A DNA stretch of 64,000 nucleotides from Streptomyces panaciradicis (GTDB lineage Bacteria; Actinomycetota; Actinomycetes; Streptomycetales; Streptomycetaceae): positions 1 to 64,000 of the forward strand of contig NZ_JAMGBF010000074.1 of NCBI RefSeq assembly GCF_023516615.1. The letters are read 5' to 3'. Of the stretch, positions 52,638 through 62,480 are shown in pieces. The translations under genes and the position numbers were made by a program. The notes under the pieces were generated by a model that was not told the DNA's origin, made no database searches, and was given only the letters and a program-made list of their open reading frames with translations. Each line of letters begins with the position of its first letter. Position 1 is the first letter of the stretch.

Positions 52638-53722
52638 GCGCCGCCTTCCTGCCCGGCGACCACGGAGAGGATCTCCTCGTCGCCGACGATGCCGAGCAGT
52701 TTGCCGTTCTCGACGACCTTGACCGGCTTGTGGGCGGCCAGCACCGTGCGGGTGGCCTCCCGTACGACGACGTCCGGGCCGAGCTCGGGGCCGTCGAGTT
52801 CGTCGCCGTCGGCCGGCGGGCGCATGATCCAGCGCAGGGTGAGGACCTCGCCGCGCGGCACGTCCTTGACGAACTCGCGGACGTAGTCGTCGGCCGGGGC
52901 GCCGACGAGTTCGTCGCCGGTGCCGCACTGGACCGTCCTGCCGTCGCGCATGATCAGGATGCGGTCGCCCAGCTTGAGCGCCTCGGAGAGGTCGTGGGTG
53001 ATGAACACCATGGTCTTGCCGACCTCGTGGTGCAGCCGGATGACCTCGTTCTGCATGTCGCGGCGGATCAGCGGGTCCAGCGCGGAGAACGGCTCGTCGA
53101 AGAAGAGGACGTCCGGTTCACCGGCCAACGCCCGTGCCAGGCCGACGCGCTGCTGCATGCCGCCGGAGAGCTGGTCGGGGTAGGAGTTCTCGTAGCCGGA
53201 AAGGCCGACCAGGTCCACGACCTCCAGGGCCCGCTTGGTGCGTTCGGCCCGGCTCATGCCGCGGATCTCCAGGCCGAAGGCCACGTTGTCGACGACCCGG
53301 CGGTGCGGCAGCAGCCCGAAGTGCTGGAAGACCATGGAGAACTTGCGGCGGCGCAGCTCGCGCAGCCGGGCCGCGTCGGCACCCCGGATGTCCTCGCCCT
53401 CGAAGACGACCTCGCCGGAGGTGGGTTCGATCAGCCGGGTCAGACAGCGCACGAGCGTGGACTTGCCGGAGCCGGACAGGCCCATGACGACGAAGACCTC
53501 GCCGGGGGCGACGTCGAAGCCGACGTCCCGGACGGCGGCCGTGCAGCCGGTACGGTCCATGAGCTCGCGGCGGCTGAGGCCGCACAGCTCCTCGGACTCC
53601 GGCACCTTCTCGGCCTTCGGCCCGAACACCTTCCACAGCCTGCGCACGGAGATCACCGGCGTGCCGGCCGAGTCCTGGGGCCCGCCGCGCCGCTGCGGCA
53701 CCTCGGTCTGTGTGGTGGTCAC
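52634..53722 (-). CDS. proV: quaternary amine ABC transporter ATP-binding protein
   Basis: A 362-residue ATPase of the ProV/OpuAA type. The N-terminal family extension is [19 protein letters not shown]. Walker A is [14 protein letters not shown], the signature [16 protein letters not shown], Walker [16 protein letters not shown], and the H-loop [12 protein letters not shown]-terminal region (about 295-360) has CBS-like strands ending [20 protein letters not shown], the osmo-regulatory module of this family reduced to one copy. I chose GTG 53722, six bases after GAGG; ATG 53734, 8 bp after the betB stop, is the alternative. Second gene of the importer operon. Confidence 0.93.
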   Translation of the reverse strand: MTTTQTEVPQRRGGPQDSAGTPVISVRRLWKVFGPKAEKVPESEELCGLSRRELMDRTGCTAAVRDVGFDVAPGEVFVVMGLSGSGKSTLVRCLTRLIEPTSGEVVFEGEDIRGADAARLRELRRRKFSMVFQHFGLLPHRRVVDNVAFGLEIRGMSRAERTKRALEVVDLVGLSGYENSYPDQLSGGMQQRVGLARALAGEPDVLFFDEPFSALDPLIRRDMQNEVIRLHHEVGKTMVFITHDLSEALKLGDRILIMRDGRTVQCGTGDELVGAPADDYVREFVKDVPRGEVLTLRWIMRPPADGDELDGPELGPDVVVREATRTVLAAHKPVKVVENGKLLGIVGDEEILSVVAGQEGGA

Positions 53723-53742
53723 GTTCGACCTCATTTCGGCGT

Positions 53743-55212
53743 TCAGCCGCGGAACCAGTGCTGCGGCCGAGGTTGGATGTTCTGCCAGATGTGTTTGGGC
53801 TCGCGGTATTCGTTGAGGCCGGTCGGTCCCAGCTCCCGGCCCGTGCCCGAGTGCCCGAAGCCACCCCATTCCGCCTGCGGCACATAGGGGTGGTAGTCGT
53901 TGATCCACACCGTGCCGTGGCGCAGCCGCCGGGCGACCCGCTGGGCGCGGCCCGCGTCCTGCGTCCAGACGGCTCCGGCGAGTCCGTACTCGGTGTCGTT
54001 GGCGATGCGGACGGCGTCGTCCTCGCCGGTGAAGCGCTCGACGGTCAGCACGGGTCCGAAGGACTCCTCGTGCACGACCCGCATGTCCTGCCGGCACTCG
54101 TCGAGGACGGTCGGCGGGTAGTAGAAGCCGCCCGCGAGGGCGGGGTCGTCGGGCCGTGCGCCGCCGCAGCGCAGTACGGCGCCCTCGGCGAGCCCGGCGG
54201 CGACGTACGCCTCGACCTTCGCCAGGTGCTGGGCGGAGATCAGCGCGCCGGTCTCGGCGTCGGGGTCGAAGGGGCCGCCGAGCCGGATGTTCCGGGCGCG
54301 GCGGACGATCTCGTCGACGAACCGGTCGTGCAGCGCGTCCTCGACGATCAGCCGGGCGCCGGCCGAGCAGACCTGCCCGGAGTGCAGGAAGACGGCGGTC
54401 AGGGCGAAGTCGACGGCCGCGTCGAAGTCGGCGTCCGCGAAGACGACGTTCGGGTTCTTGCCGCCGAGTTCGAGGGCGACCTTCTTCACGGTCGCGGCGG
54501 CGGTGGCCATGATCCGCTTGCCGGTCTCCAGTCCGCCGGTGAAGGAGACCATGTCGACCGCCGGGTGCTCGGAGAGCGGGGCGCCCGCCTCGGGTCCGGC
54601 GCCCAGGACGAGGTTGCCGGCGCCCGCGGGCAGTCCCGCCTCTTCAAGGGCCCGCATCAGCAGGATGGAGGTGGAGGGGGTGAGCTCGCTGGGCTTGAGG
54701 ACGAAGGTGTTGCCGGCGACGAGAGCCGGGGCGACCTTCCAACTGGCCTGCAGCAGAGGGTAGTTCCAGGGTGTGATCAGTCCACAGACCCCGACCGGCT
54801 CGTACTCGACGCGGCTGACGGCGTCGTCGCGTCCGGTGTCGATGACGCGTCCGGCGTCGGTGCCGGCGAGGCCGCCGTAGTGGCGGAAGCAGGAGACGAC
54901 GTCGGCGATGTCGTACTCGCTCTCCACCAGCCGCTTGCCGGTGTCCAGCGACTCGGCGCGGGCGAACACCTTGGCGTCGCGCTCCATGATGTCGGCGGTG
55001 CGCAGCAGCAGGGCGCCGCGCTCGCGCTCGGGGGTGCGCGGCCAGGGGCCCTCGTCGAAGGCGCGGCGGGCCGCGGCGATCGCCGCCTCGGTGTCGGCGC
55101 GTGTCGCCTCGGAGACGGTCGCGGCGAGCGTGCCGTCAGCGGGACAGCGGATCTCCCGGCGGCCACCGGCCACCGACTCCCGCCATTCACCGTCCACATA
55201 CAGGTCTGCCAC
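53743..55212 (-). CDS. betB: betaine aldehyde dehydrogenase-type NAD(P)-dependent aldehyde dehydrogenase
   Basis: A 489-residue aldehyde dehydrogenase. It has [20 protein letters not shown] (about residues 148-167), the catalytic Glu in [20 protein letters not shown], the catalytic Cys in [18 protein letters not shown] (about 285), and [12 protein letters not shown]. It leads the betaine importer operon and lies divergently opposite purU, so oxidation of betaine aldehyde to glycine betaine is the most likely reaction; the GMC choline dehydrogenase nearby would supply the aldehyde. The GTG at 55212 lies eight bases after GAAGGG. Confidence 0.9.
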   Translation of the reverse strand: MADLYVDGEWRESVAGGRREIRCPADGTLAATVSEATRADTEAAIAAARRAFDEGPWPRTPERERGALLLRTADIMERDAKVFARAESLDTGKRLVESEYDIADVVSCFRHYGGLAGTDAGRVIDTGRDDAVSRVEYEPVGVCGLITPWNYPLLQASWKVAPALVAGNTFVLKPSELTPSTSILLMRALEEAGLPAGAGNLVLGAGPEAGAPLSEHPAVDMVSFTGGLETGKRIMATAAATVKKVALELGGKNPNVVFADADFDAAVDFALTAVFLHSGQVCSAGARLIVEDALHDRFVDEIVRRARNIRLGGPFDPDAETGALISAQHLAKVEAYVAAGLAEGAVLRCGGARPDDPALAGGFYYPPTVLDECRQDMRVVHEESFGPVLTVERFTGEDDAVRIANDTEYGLAGAVWTQDAGRAQRVARRLRHGTVWINDYHPYVPQAEWGGFGHSGTGRELGPTGLNEYREPKHIWQNIQPRPQHWFRG

Positions 55213-55233
55213 GCGCCCAGCCCTTCAACCGAA

Positions 55234-55246
55234 ATGCGTTGCGCAT
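55234..55246. promoter_or_regulatory. GTTGCGCA-type site next to betB
   Basis: ATGCG-TTG-CGCAT, containing GTTGCGCAT, lies 22 bp before the betB start in the betB/purU divergent region. It shares the GTTGCGCA half with the sites at 49480, 55381 and 58994. Confidence 0.55.
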
Positions 55247-55380
55247 CGTGCACCGTATTGCTTGTGGTGGAACACCCTGGCGAATGTGAGGACATACGTC
55301 AAGGGGTCCGCCGATGACGATTCGGCAAGGGTCCAAAGGCCCCTTCTCTCTTGACCGAGAGTCCCGCGAGCCCGGACTAT

Positions 55381-55408
55381 GTTGCGCATCGCTCACTGAG
55401 TTGTGCAT
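55381..55408. promoter_or_regulatory. paired GTTGCGCA / GTTGTGCA sites before purU
   Basis: GTTGCGCAT at 55381-55389 and GTTGTGCAT at 55400-55408 are direct repeats 19 bp apart, ending 21 bp before the purU start. They match the motif seen at the other promoters of the cluster. Confidence 0.55.
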
Positions 55409-55429
55409 TACGCACCGACGGAGGCCGCC

Positions 55430-56311
55430 GTGTCCCCCAAGTTCCCTCGTCCGCAGTCAGGCCGCGAATACGTCCTCACCCTCTCCTGTCCCGACAGCGC
55501 GGGACTGGTCCATGCCGTGAGCGGCTTCCTCGTCAGGAACTGCGGCAACATCCTGGAGAGCCAGCAGTTCGACGACCGGCTCAAGGGCCGCTTCTTCATG
55601 AGGGTCCACTTCGACGTTTCCGATCCAATCGCGGACCTGGAAACCCTGCGTTACCGGTTCGGCCCGGTCGCCGAGGCCCACCGCATCTCCTGGACCATGC
55701 GCGACGCCGCCACCCCCACCCGGACGCTCATCATGGTGTCGAAGTTCGGGCACTGCCTGAACGACCTGCTCTTCCGCCGGCGCACCGGGTCGCTGAACAT
55801 CGAGATCCCGGCGATCGTCTCCAACCACCGGGACTTCGAGGGGCTGGCCGAGACCTACGGCATCCCCTTCCACCACGTCCCGGTCACCCGCGACACCAAG
55901 CCCGAGGCCGAGGCCCGGCTGATGGAGCTGGTGCGCGAGCTGGACGTCGACCTCGTCGTGCTGGCCCGCTACATGCAGATCCTCTCCGACGACCTGTGCA
56001 AGCAGCTCGACGGCCGTGCCATCAACATCCACCACTCCTTCCTCCCGAGCTTCAAGGGGGCGCGCCCCTACGAGCAGGCGTACGCCCGCGGTGTGAAGCT
56101 GGTCGGCGCGACGGCGCACTACGTCACGCCGGACCTGGACGAGGGCCAGATCATCGAGCAGGACGTGGTCCGCGTCGACCACTCCCTCGACCCCGGCGAA
56201 CTGGTGACGGTCGGCCGGGACGTGGAGGCGCAGGTGCTGGCGCACGCGGTGAAGTGGCACAGCGAGAGCCGCGTGATGGTGGACGGCAACCGCACGGTCG
56301 TCTTCCGCTGA
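55430..56311 (+). CDS. purU: formyltetrahydrofolate deformylase
   Basis: A 293-residue PurU. An N-terminal ACT domain spans about residues 10-85 (YVLTLSCPDSAGLVHAVSGF). The C-terminal formyltransferase fold has IIMVSKFGHCLNDLLFRRR-like LIMVSKFGHCLNDLLFRR, the catalytic NIHHSFLPSFKGARPYEQAY and GATAHYVTPDLDEGQIIEQD. It hydrolyses 10-formyl-THF to formate and THF, regenerating THF for sarcosine and dimethylglycine demethylation. GTG 55430 lies six bases after GGAGG. Divergent from betB and bounded downstream by a bidirectional terminator. Two GTTGYGCA repeats precede it. Confidence 0.95.
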   Translation: MSPKFPRPQSGREYVLTLSCPDSAGLVHAVSGFLVRNCGNILESQQFDDRLKGRFFMRVHFDVSDPIADLETLRYRFGPVAEAHRISWTMRDAATPTRTLIMVSKFGHCLNDLLFRRRTGSLNIEIPAIVSNHRDFEGLAETYGIPFHHVPVTRDTKPEAEARLMELVRELDVDLVVLARYMQILSDDLCKQLDGRAINIHHSFLPSFKGARPYEQAYARGVKLVGATAHYVTPDLDEGQIIEQDVVRVDHSLDPGELVTVGRDVEAQVLAHAVKWHSESRVMVDGNRTVVFR

Positions 56312-56369
56312 GGCCGCCTCGCGCCGGTCCTCCGTATACGACGGCCGGACGGCTCGGGGACACACGGAA

Positions 56370-56407
56370 GCGGGGCCGGGACGGACGGATGTCCTTCCCG
56401 GCCCCGC
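56370..56407. terminator. bidirectional hairpin terminator
   Basis: GCGGGGCCGGGA pairs perfectly with TCCCGGCCCCGC around a 14-base loop, between the convergent purU and MetF-like genes. Confidence 0.75.
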
Positions 56408-56414
56408 CGCCGCG

Positions 56415-57251
56415 TCAGCCGCCGAGCCGCTCCAGCGCCGCCCGGCGCCAGCGCTCGGTCTCGGCGATCTGGTTGAAGGTGAACAAGTGCAGGCCCGCCA
56501 CACCGGACGCCGGTGCGGTCAGTGCCGCCTCACCGCGCTCCAGCAGCCGCTCCGGCGCATGGCCCCCGGGAGCGGCGAACCGCAGGAACCACGACGGATG
56601 CCTGCTCAGGAACCGCGCCGACTCCCCCACGCCGATCTTCGTCGCGACGGCGAGCAGCTTGGTCCGCTGCACGGGGCCGGCGACGCCCACGCACAGCGGC
56701 AGCGTCACTCCCCGGCGCCTCACGCGCGCGATCCACTCCCCCAGCACCCGCGCGTCGAAGCACAGGTTGCTGACGATGTACGTGGCGTGCGCGCGCTTGT
56801 CCCACATCGCCTGGACGGTCAGGTCGTCGTGGATGAGGGGATGGCTCTCGGGGTAGCCCGTGATGCCGACCCGGGCGAAGGGCGCGCCCAGCTCGCCGAG
56901 CCTCACCAGCACCGGCAGGGCGCCGTCGTAGGGCCCCGCCGGCGGGTCGGCGTCGCCCGCCGGTACGAAGACGTCGTCCACGCCCGCCTCGCGCAGCCGG
57001 GTGACGACCTCCTTGAGGTGGACGTCGTCCCGCAGCAGCCGCGCGGGCACGTGCGGGACGACGCGGTAGCCGTGCGCGGCGAGCCGCCCGGTCAGCTCCA
57101 GGGTCGGCTCCAGTCCCTTGACCGGCGACGCCGTGACCGTGACCACGACGTCGCGCGGGACGTGCGCGAGGACCTTCTCCTCCGTCGCCGCCGCGGGCAG
57201 CACCTCGTAGCGGACGTGCTCCAGCAGGCGGCGCAGTGCTTGGCCGGCCAA
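56415..57251 (-). CDS. methylenetetrahydrofolate reductase-like protein (MetF superfamily)
   Basis: A 278-residue TIM-barrel protein resembling the MTHFR/MetF superfamily: VVVTVTASPVKGLEPTLELT (about residues 35-54), LREAGVDDVFVPAGDADPPA, FARVGITGYPESHPLIHDDL and GLHLFTFNQIAETERWRRAA at the end. Family members reduce methylene-THF to methyl-THF with flavin; divergent ones act in methyl-group catabolism. It is not close enough by eye to claim the housekeeping metF. The apparent start is TTG 57251, 3 bp after the stop of the choline dehydrogenase-like gene, indicating cotranscription. This links it to betaine one-carbon flow. Confidence 0.8.
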   Translation of the reverse strand: MAGQALRRLLEHVRYEVLPAAATEEKVLAHVPRDVVVTVTASPVKGLEPTLELTGRLAAHGYRVVPHVPARLLRDDVHLKEVVTRLREAGVDDVFVPAGDADPPAGPYDGALPVLVRLGELGAPFARVGITGYPESHPLIHDDLTVQAMWDKRAHATYIVSNLCFDARVLGEWIARVRRRGVTLPLCVGVAGPVQRTKLLAVATKIGVGESARFLSRHPSWFLRFAAPGGHAPERLLERGEAALTAPASGVAGLHLFTFNQIAETERWRRAALERLGG

Positions 57252-57254
57252 GGT

Positions 57255-58925
57255 CTACCCGGCCTGCGTCTGGGCGTCGCGGTGGCGGTAGTAGGCGGCC
57301 TTGGACGGGGCGAGGGGTTCGTTGCCGAGGATCAGGTCGGCGGCCTTCTCGGCGACCATCATCACGGGCGCGTAGATGTTGCCGTTGGTGACGTACGGCA
57401 TGACGGAGGCGTCGACGACGCGCAGTCCCTCGACTCCGTGCACCCGCATGCTGGCCGGGTCGACCACGGCCATCTCGTCGGTGCCCATCTTGCACGTGCA
57501 GGACGGGTGCAGGGCGGTCTCGCCCTCCTTCGCGACCCAGGCGAGGATCTCCTCGTCGGTGTCCACCTTCGGTCCCGGCGAGATCTCCCCGCCGTTGTAG
57601 GGGGCCATCGCGGGCTGGTTGAGGATTCTGCGGGCGACCCGGATCGCCTCGACCCACTCGCGGCGGTCCTGCTCGGTGGAGAGGTAGTTGAAGCGCAGCG
57701 CCGGGTGCTCGCGCGGGTCCCGGCTCTTGATCTTCACCGAGCCGATGGCGTCGGAGTACATGGGGCCCACGTGCACCTGGTAGCCGTGGCCGCCGGAGGG
57801 CGAGGAGCCGTCGTAGCGGACGGCGACGGGCAGGAAGTGGAACATCAGGTTGGGGTAGTCGACGTCGTCGTTGCTGCGGGCGAAACCGCCCGCCTCGAAG
57901 TGGTTGGTCGCGGCCGGCCCCTTGCGGAACAGCCACTGCAGGCCGATGAAGGGCGCGCGCCACTTCGCCATGTACGGCTGCATGGAGACCGGCTGCTTGC
58001 AGGCGTACTGGACGTACACCTCCAGGTGGTCCTGCATGTTCTCGCCGACGCCCGGCAGGTCGTGGACGACGTCGATGCCGAGCGCGCTCAGCTCCCGCGC
58101 GTTGCCGACGCCGGAGAGCTGCAGGAGCTGGGGGGAGTTGATGGCGCCGCCGCAGAGGATGACCTCCTTGGCCCGGACCTGCTGGGGGGCGCCCTTGCCG
58201 CGCCGGTACTCGACGCCGACGGCCCGCTTGCCCTCGAACAGGACGCGGGTGACCAGGGCGCGGGTGGTGACGGTGAGGTTGGGCCGCTTCATGACGGGCT
58301 TGAGGTAGGCCTTGGAGGCCGAGAGGCGGCGGCCGCGGTGGACGTTGCGGTCGAACTTGGCGAACCCCTCCTGCCGGTAGCCGTTGACGTCGTCGGTGGG
58401 CGCGTAGCCGGCTTCCTCGGTGGCCTTCTGGAAGGCGGTGAACAGCGGGTTGGTGGCGGGGCCGCGCTCCAGGACGAGGGGGCCGTCGTGGCCGCGGAAC
58501 TCGTCGTCCGGGTCGGCGGCGAGGCAGTTCTCCATGCGCCGGAAGTAGGGCAGGCAGTGGGCGTAGTCCCACGCCTCCATCCCGGGATCGGCGGCCCAGC
58601 GCTCGTAGTCCATGGGGTTGCCGCGCTGGAAGATCATGCCGTTGATGCTGCTGGAACCGCCGAGCACCTTGCCGCGGGCGTGGTAGATGCGCCGGCCGCC
58701 CATGTGGGGCTCGGGCTCCGACTCGTACTTCCAGTCGTAGAAGCGGCTGCCGATGGGATACGTCAGTGCCGCGGGCATCTGGATGAAGACGTCCCACGGG
58801 TAGTCGGACCGGCCCGCTTCCAGGACCAGCACCTTGTTCGCCGGGTCCGCCGAGAGCCGGTTCGCCAGTGCACTGCCGGCCGAACCGCCGCCGACGATGA
58901 CGAAGTCGTACTGCAAGGGAGCCAT
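57255..58925 (-). CDS. betA: GMC-family choline dehydrogenase
   Basis: A 556-residue GMC oxidoreductase. The FAD motif [20 protein letters not shown] lies at residues 8-27. The GMC signatures are [20 protein letters not shown] (about 84-103) and [18 protein letters not shown] (about 252-269). The active-site His is in [10 protein letters not shown], with [20 protein letters not shown] at the C-terminus. Length and motifs match BetA, which oxidises choline to betaine aldehyde. The ATG at 58925 follows GAGG. First gene of a two-gene unit with the MetF-like protein. An interrupted GTTGCG...CGCAAC palindrome lies upstream. Confidence 0.9.
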   Translation of the reverse strand: MAPLQYDFVIVGGGSAGSALANRLSADPANKVLVLEAGRSDYPWDVFIQMPAALTYPIGSRFYDWKYESEPEPHMGGRRIYHARGKVLGGSSSINGMIFQRGNPMDYERWAADPGMEAWDYAHCLPYFRRMENCLAADPDDEFRGHDGPLVLERGPATNPLFTAFQKATEEAGYAPTDDVNGYRQEGFAKFDRNVHRGRRLSASKAYLKPVMKRPNLTVTTRALVTRVLFEGKRAVGVEYRRGKGAPQQVRAKEVILCGGAINSPQLLQLSGVGNARELSALGIDVVHDLPGVGENMQDHLEVYVQYACKQPVSMQPYMAKWRAPFIGLQWLFRKGPAATNHFEAGGFARSNDDVDYPNLMFHFLPVAVRYDGSSPSGGHGYQVHVGPMYSDAIGSVKIKSRDPREHPALRFNYLSTEQDRREWVEAIRVARRILNQPAMAPYNGGEISPGPKVDTDEEILAWVAKEGETALHPSCTCKMGTDEMAVVDPASMRVHGVEGLRVVDASVMPYVTNGNIYAPVMMVAEKAADLILGNEPLAPSKAAYYRHRDAQTQAG

Positions 58926-58993
58926 GGTGCCTCGTCTCGCTCGCGCCGTAGATACGCGAGGCATGCTAGTACCGGTATCGCTATACGCACTAG

Positions 58994-59010
58994 GTTGCGA
59001 GGCGCGCAAC
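58994..59010. promoter_or_regulatory. GTTGCG-N5-CGCAAC site upstream of the choline dehydrogenase gene
   Basis: GTTGCG and CGCAAC arms flank AGGCG, 69 bp before the betA-like start. The arms equal the halves of the palindrome before dmgO. The rest of the roughly 300-bp divergent region holds the ROK-type motif at 59112-59138 and no gene. Confidence 0.55.
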
Positions 59011-59111
59011 TTGACGGGAACCGGGGCCGGCACGCCGATCCGCACCGGCACCGCCCGTCGGGGGCTTATGCTTACGGCCACTGCGGCCAAGACGGCAGGT
59101 CCGGGTTTTTC

Positions 59112-59138
59112 AACCCTTTCCCAATCCCTTGTCGAAAG
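59112..59138. promoter_or_regulatory. 27-bp motif upstream of the ROK regulator, shared with the sugar ABC promoter
   Basis: The motif begins AACCCTTTCC and ends CTTGTCGAAAG. It agrees at 21 of 27 positions with 62481-62507, and each copy ends 84-94 bp before its gene. Probably the ROK binding site. Confidence 0.6.
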
Positions 59139-59232
59139 TCCCCCGCAGGCCATAGCCTTGCGCCGCGCCGGTGCTGGTGTTCACTGCCGACCCGGCCGGT
59201 ACCGGCCTGGGAAGGGATGGGGACGAACGTCA

Positions 59233-60489
59233 GTGAAGACTCCAGTGAAGCGCACATCGCGTGACATCCGAACCGCGAACCGCTACGAGGTGCTGCGCCA
59301 GATCATCGCCGAGTCTCCCACCTCCCGCCAGGAGCTCGCGGCCGCCACGGGCCTGAGCCTGGCCACCGTCGCCACGCTCGTCGGCGAACTCCTCGACCTG
59401 CGCATGATCACCGAGGTCGGCTTCGAGGACTCGGCGGGCGGCCGCCCCCGGGGCCTGGTGGCCGTCAACACCTCGGGCGGCGCGCTGATCGGCGTCGACA
59501 TCGCGGAGACGTACGTCCGCGTCGAGCTCTTCGACCTCGGGCTGAACGTCCTGGCCCGCGCCATGGAGGAGATGCGGCCCGGCGAGAACCGGCCCGAGCA
59601 GGTCGTCGGCCATGTCGCCGCGGCCGTCGGCGCCGTCGTCACCCAGGCCGGCGTGGAGGGCGCCCGGGTGCTGGGCGTCGGAGTGAGCGTGCCCGGGCAG
59701 GTGGACCGCGCCACGGGCATCTCGGAGTACGCGCCCAACTGGGACTGGCACGACGTGCCGCTGCTCGACCTGCTCTCCGAGGTCATCGCCTACCCCCTCT
59801 ACCTGGACAACCCGTTGCGCGCCTGCGCGGTGGCCGAGCTGTGGTTCGGGGCCGCGCGCGGACGCCGCGACGCCGTGGTGGTCAACCTCGGCACCGGCGT
59901 GGGCGCCGGCCTGATCCTGGACGGCGCGCTGCACCGCGGCGTGAGCAACAGTGCCGGCGAGTGGGGGCACAACACGATCGTCCTGGACGGCCGGCTGTGC
60001 CACTGCGGCAACCACGGCTGCGTGGAGACGTATGTCGGGGCCCCCGGGATCATGCTGAACCTGCGCGAACTCAGCCCGCGCAGCACGCTGTTGCACCCCG
60101 AGGACCAGACGGCCACCATCGACGCGCTCGCCGCGGCGGTCGCCGCGCACGACCCGGAGGCCGTCAAGGTCGTCCGCGACACGGCCCGTTACCTCGGCGC
60201 GGGCATCGCCGACCTGGTCAACCTGTTCAACCCCGAAGTGGTCGTCCTGAGCAGCTGGGTCGCCAGGAAGCTGGCCGAGCCGCTGCTGGACGAGGTGCGC
60301 GCCGCCGTCGGGCGGCACGCGCTGAAGCGGCCGATGGCCGCCACCGAGATCGTCCTCTCCCCCATCCCCACCGACCCGGTGTGCCTGGGCGCGGCCACGT
60401 TCGCGCTCGAAGGGGCCCTGCAGTCGGTGAGCCAGAGGACGGGCAGACGCACCACCCCCGCAAGGAGCCGTACCGCACCACCTTCATGA
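59233..60489 (+). CDS. ROK-family transcriptional regulator
   Basis: A 418-residue regulator. A winged HTH spans about residues 8-75 (TANRYEVLRQIIAESPTSRQ; LAAATGLSLATVATLVGELL). A sugar-kinase-fold ROK domain spans about 85-400, with GVDIAETYVRVELFDLGLNV, GVSVPGQVDRATGISEYAPN, the zinc-binding LCHCGNHGCVETYVG and the zinc His in SAGEWGHNTIV. The kinase DxGxT motif is altered (DIAET), as in regulators that bind but do not phosphorylate sugars. GTG 59233 is behind GGGGACG. The glycanase gene follows 17 bp after the stop. A 27-bp motif upstream recurs before the sugar ABC gene, suggesting autoregulation and control of uptake. Confidence 0.92.
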   Translation: MKTPVKRTSRDIRTANRYEVLRQIIAESPTSRQELAAATGLSLATVATLVGELLDLRMITEVGFEDSAGGRPRGLVAVNTSGGALIGVDIAETYVRVELFDLGLNVLARAMEEMRPGENRPEQVVGHVAAAVGAVVTQAGVEGARVLGVGVSVPGQVDRATGISEYAPNWDWHDVPLLDLLSEVIAYPLYLDNPLRACAVAELWFGAARGRRDAVVVNLGTGVGAGLILDGALHRGVSNSAGEWGHNTIVLDGRLCHCGNHGCVETYVGAPGIMLNLRELSPRSTLLHPEDQTATIDALAAAVAAHDPEAVKVVRDTARYLGAGIADLVNLFNPEVVVLSSWVARKLAEPLLDEVRAAVGRHALKRPMAATEIVLSPIPTDPVCLGAATFALEGALQSVSQRTGRRTTPARSRTAPPS

Positions 60490-60506
60490 CGACGGAAGGG
60501 ATGCAC

Positions 60507-62345
60507 GTGACTCACCCCCACCGCAGGAGACCGCTCCTGCTGACGGCCGCGGCCGCGCTCGCCGTCACCGGCCCCCTGATATCCGCCCCGACCGCCTCGG
60601 CCGCCACCCCCACGGCGGCCGAGGTCTCCCCCCACGCCGCCCAGACCATCGACGACATCGGCGCCTCGGGCGCCTGGTGGGTCAACGACCTGCAGCACTT
60701 CGAGCCCGAGGTGCAGGCCAGGGTGGCGAAGCTGCTGTTCTCCAGGCAGGGCCTCGCCCTGTCCTCCTACCGCTACAACATCGGCGGCGGTGGAGTCGCG
60801 GTCACCACCCCGGCCCGCGCCGCCGAGGACTTCCTGAACCCCGACGGCTCCTACGACTGGAGCAGGGACAAAGGCGGCCGCACCTTCCTCAAGTACGCCG
60901 CGAAGTACGGCGTCAAGGACCTGATCGGCTTCGTCAACAGCGCACCGGCCGAATGGACCACCAACGGGCAGAGCTGCGGCGGGCAGTTGAAGGCCGAGAA
61001 CGAGGGCGACTACGCCAAGTACGTCGCCGACGTCACCGACCACTTCGCCCGCCAGGGCGTCAAGCTGGACTACATCAGCCCCTTCAACGAGCCCGACAAC
61101 GACTTCGGTTCGTGCGGCCAGGAGGGCATGCAGGTCACGGTCGACCAACGGGACGACATCGTGCGGGCGTTGGGCGCCGAGCAGCGGGCCCGCAAGCAGC
61201 AGACGTCGATCATCGCCGACGAGTCCAGCCAGACCACCCAGTTCGTCTTCGAGCTGCCCCAGTGGATCTCACAGCCGGGGACGCGGCAGTACGTGTCGGC
61301 GCTCGCCCACCACACGTACAACAATCCGAACGACGGACAGCTCGCCAACGTCTACGAGACGTCGAGGGCCGTCGGCCAGAAGTCCTGGGCCACCGAGATC
61401 TGCTGCTTCGGCAAGGGCTCGACGGGCTGGAACCAGGAGTACGACCCGACCATCGACAACGCCCTGCTGATGTCGCGGATCATCTACAAGGACTTCGCGA
61501 GCGCCCACGACTCGGCCTTCCAGTGGTGGGTGGCGCTGGCCAGCGGTTACGGCACCTCCCCCACCGAGAGGAACGACGCCGGCTGGAACGACGGACTGGT
61601 CTACTACGACCCCGACTACGCGACGAACGGCAACCAGAACCTGTACTTCACCAAGCGGTACTACGCGCTCGGCCAGTACAGCAAGTTCGTCCGGCCGGGC
61701 TCGGTCGCGCACAACGTGACCGGGGCGCCGGCCGGGGTCGAGGTCTCCTCCTACGAGTCCGGCGGCAAGTGGGTGGTCGTGGTCAACAACCACAACACCA
61801 CCGACACACCGCTGAACCTGCACTTCAACAGCAGGACTCCGGTGCGGGCGAGCCAGGCCGTGCGGACCTCGGCGACCGAGGACTGGGCCAGGGTGGCCAA
61901 GCCGCCGGTGAGCGGCGGCACGGTCTCGGCGCACCTGGCCGCGCGTTCCGTCACGACGTACGTCCTCGACCAGCGCGGCCACGGCAGTACGGCCGTCACG
62001 GGCGCCTGGCAGGGCAGGCAGTCCGGCAAGTGCCTGACCGCGGACGCCTCGGGAGCCGCCATCAGCACCTGCACCGGCGGGGCGGAACAGTCGTGGTCGT
62101 ACGACGGAAAGGGCGCCCTGAAGGGCGTGAACGGCTATCTGACGGCCGGGAGCTCGGGGCTGACGACTACCCCCGACTTCACCGGGGACGCGTCCCAGCG
62201 CTGGCTGCTCAATGCCAACGGCCAGATCCTCAGCGAGGCGTCCGGCAAGTGCCTGGACGTCAGCGGGCAGGCGACCGCCGACGGCAGCAGGGTGATCCTC
62301 TACAGCTGCAACGGCGGCGGCAACGAGGCGTGGTCCCGGCAGTGA
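60507..62345 (+). CDS. secreted GH30-type glycanase (endo-beta-1,6-galactanase-like) with ricin-type beta-trefoil domain
   Basis: A 612-residue secreted enzyme. The signal peptide spans residues 1-33 (ending ASAAT). The GH30-like catalytic (beta/alpha)8 domain spans about 40-390 and begins TIDDIGASGAWWVNDL, a pattern I associate with endo-beta-1,6-galactanases. The acid/base is Glu195 in ISPFNEPDNDFG and the nucleophile is Glu297 in SWATEICCFGKG. A beta-sandwich spans about 395-490 (VSSYESGGKWVVVVNNHNTT). A C-terminal ricin/CBM13 domain follows (GRQSGKCLTADASG; SGKCLDVSGQATADGSRVIL). GTG 60507 lies six bases after GAAGGG. Likely target: arabinogalactan side chains. Coupled to the ROK gene and followed by a strong terminator. 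Confidence 0.8.
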   Translation: MTHPHRRRPLLLTAAAALAVTGPLISAPTASAATPTAAEVSPHAAQTIDDIGASGAWWVNDLQHFEPEVQARVAKLLFSRQGLALSSYRYNIGGGGVAVTTPARAAEDFLNPDGSYDWSRDKGGRTFLKYAAKYGVKDLIGFVNSAPAEWTTNGQSCGGQLKAENEGDYAKYVADVTDHFARQGVKLDYISPFNEPDNDFGSCGQEGMQVTVDQRDDIVRALGAEQRARKQQTSIIADESSQTTQFVFELPQWISQPGTRQYVSALAHHTYNNPNDGQLANVYETSRAVGQKSWATEICCFGKGSTGWNQEYDPTIDNALLMSRIIYKDFASAHDSAFQWWVALASGYGTSPTERNDAGWNDGLVYYDPDYATNGNQNLYFTKRYYALGQYSKFVRPGSVAHNVTGAPAGVEVSSYESGGKWVVVVNNHNTTDTPLNLHFNSRTPVRASQAVRTSATEDWARVAKPPVSGGTVSAHLAARSVTTYVLDQRGHGSTAVTGAWQGRQSGKCLTADASGAAISTCTGGAEQSWSYDGKGALKGVNGYLTAGSSGLTTTPDFTGDASQRWLLNANGQILSEASGKCLDVSGQATADGSRVILYSCNGGGNEAWSRQ

Positions 62346-62366
62346 CCTCGTAGCACTCACTGTTTC

Positions 62367-62402
62367 GAGGGCCGCCCGGCCACCCCTGGCCGGGCGGCCC
62401 TC
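62367..62402. terminator. strong hairpin terminator after the glycanase gene
   Basis: GAGGGCCGCCCGGCCA pairs perfectly over 16 bp with TGGCCGGGCGGCCCTC around a CCCC loop, 22 bp after the stop. Confidence 0.85.
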
Positions 62403-62432
62403 ACTTATCTCAACTCCCATGGAAAGTGCTTG

Positions 62433-62450
62433 CGTTCGGCATGCCGAACG
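62433..62450. promoter_or_regulatory. 18-bp perfect palindrome in the sugar ABC promoter region
   Basis: CGTTCGGCATGCCGAACG has no spacer and lies about 140 bp before the sugar-binding protein gene. It could bind a dimeric regulator other than ROK. The site is distinct from the terminator and from the 27-bp motif. Confidence 0.5.
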
Positions 62451-62480
62451 GCAGACAACATTTCGCGCAGACTTCGTCCA

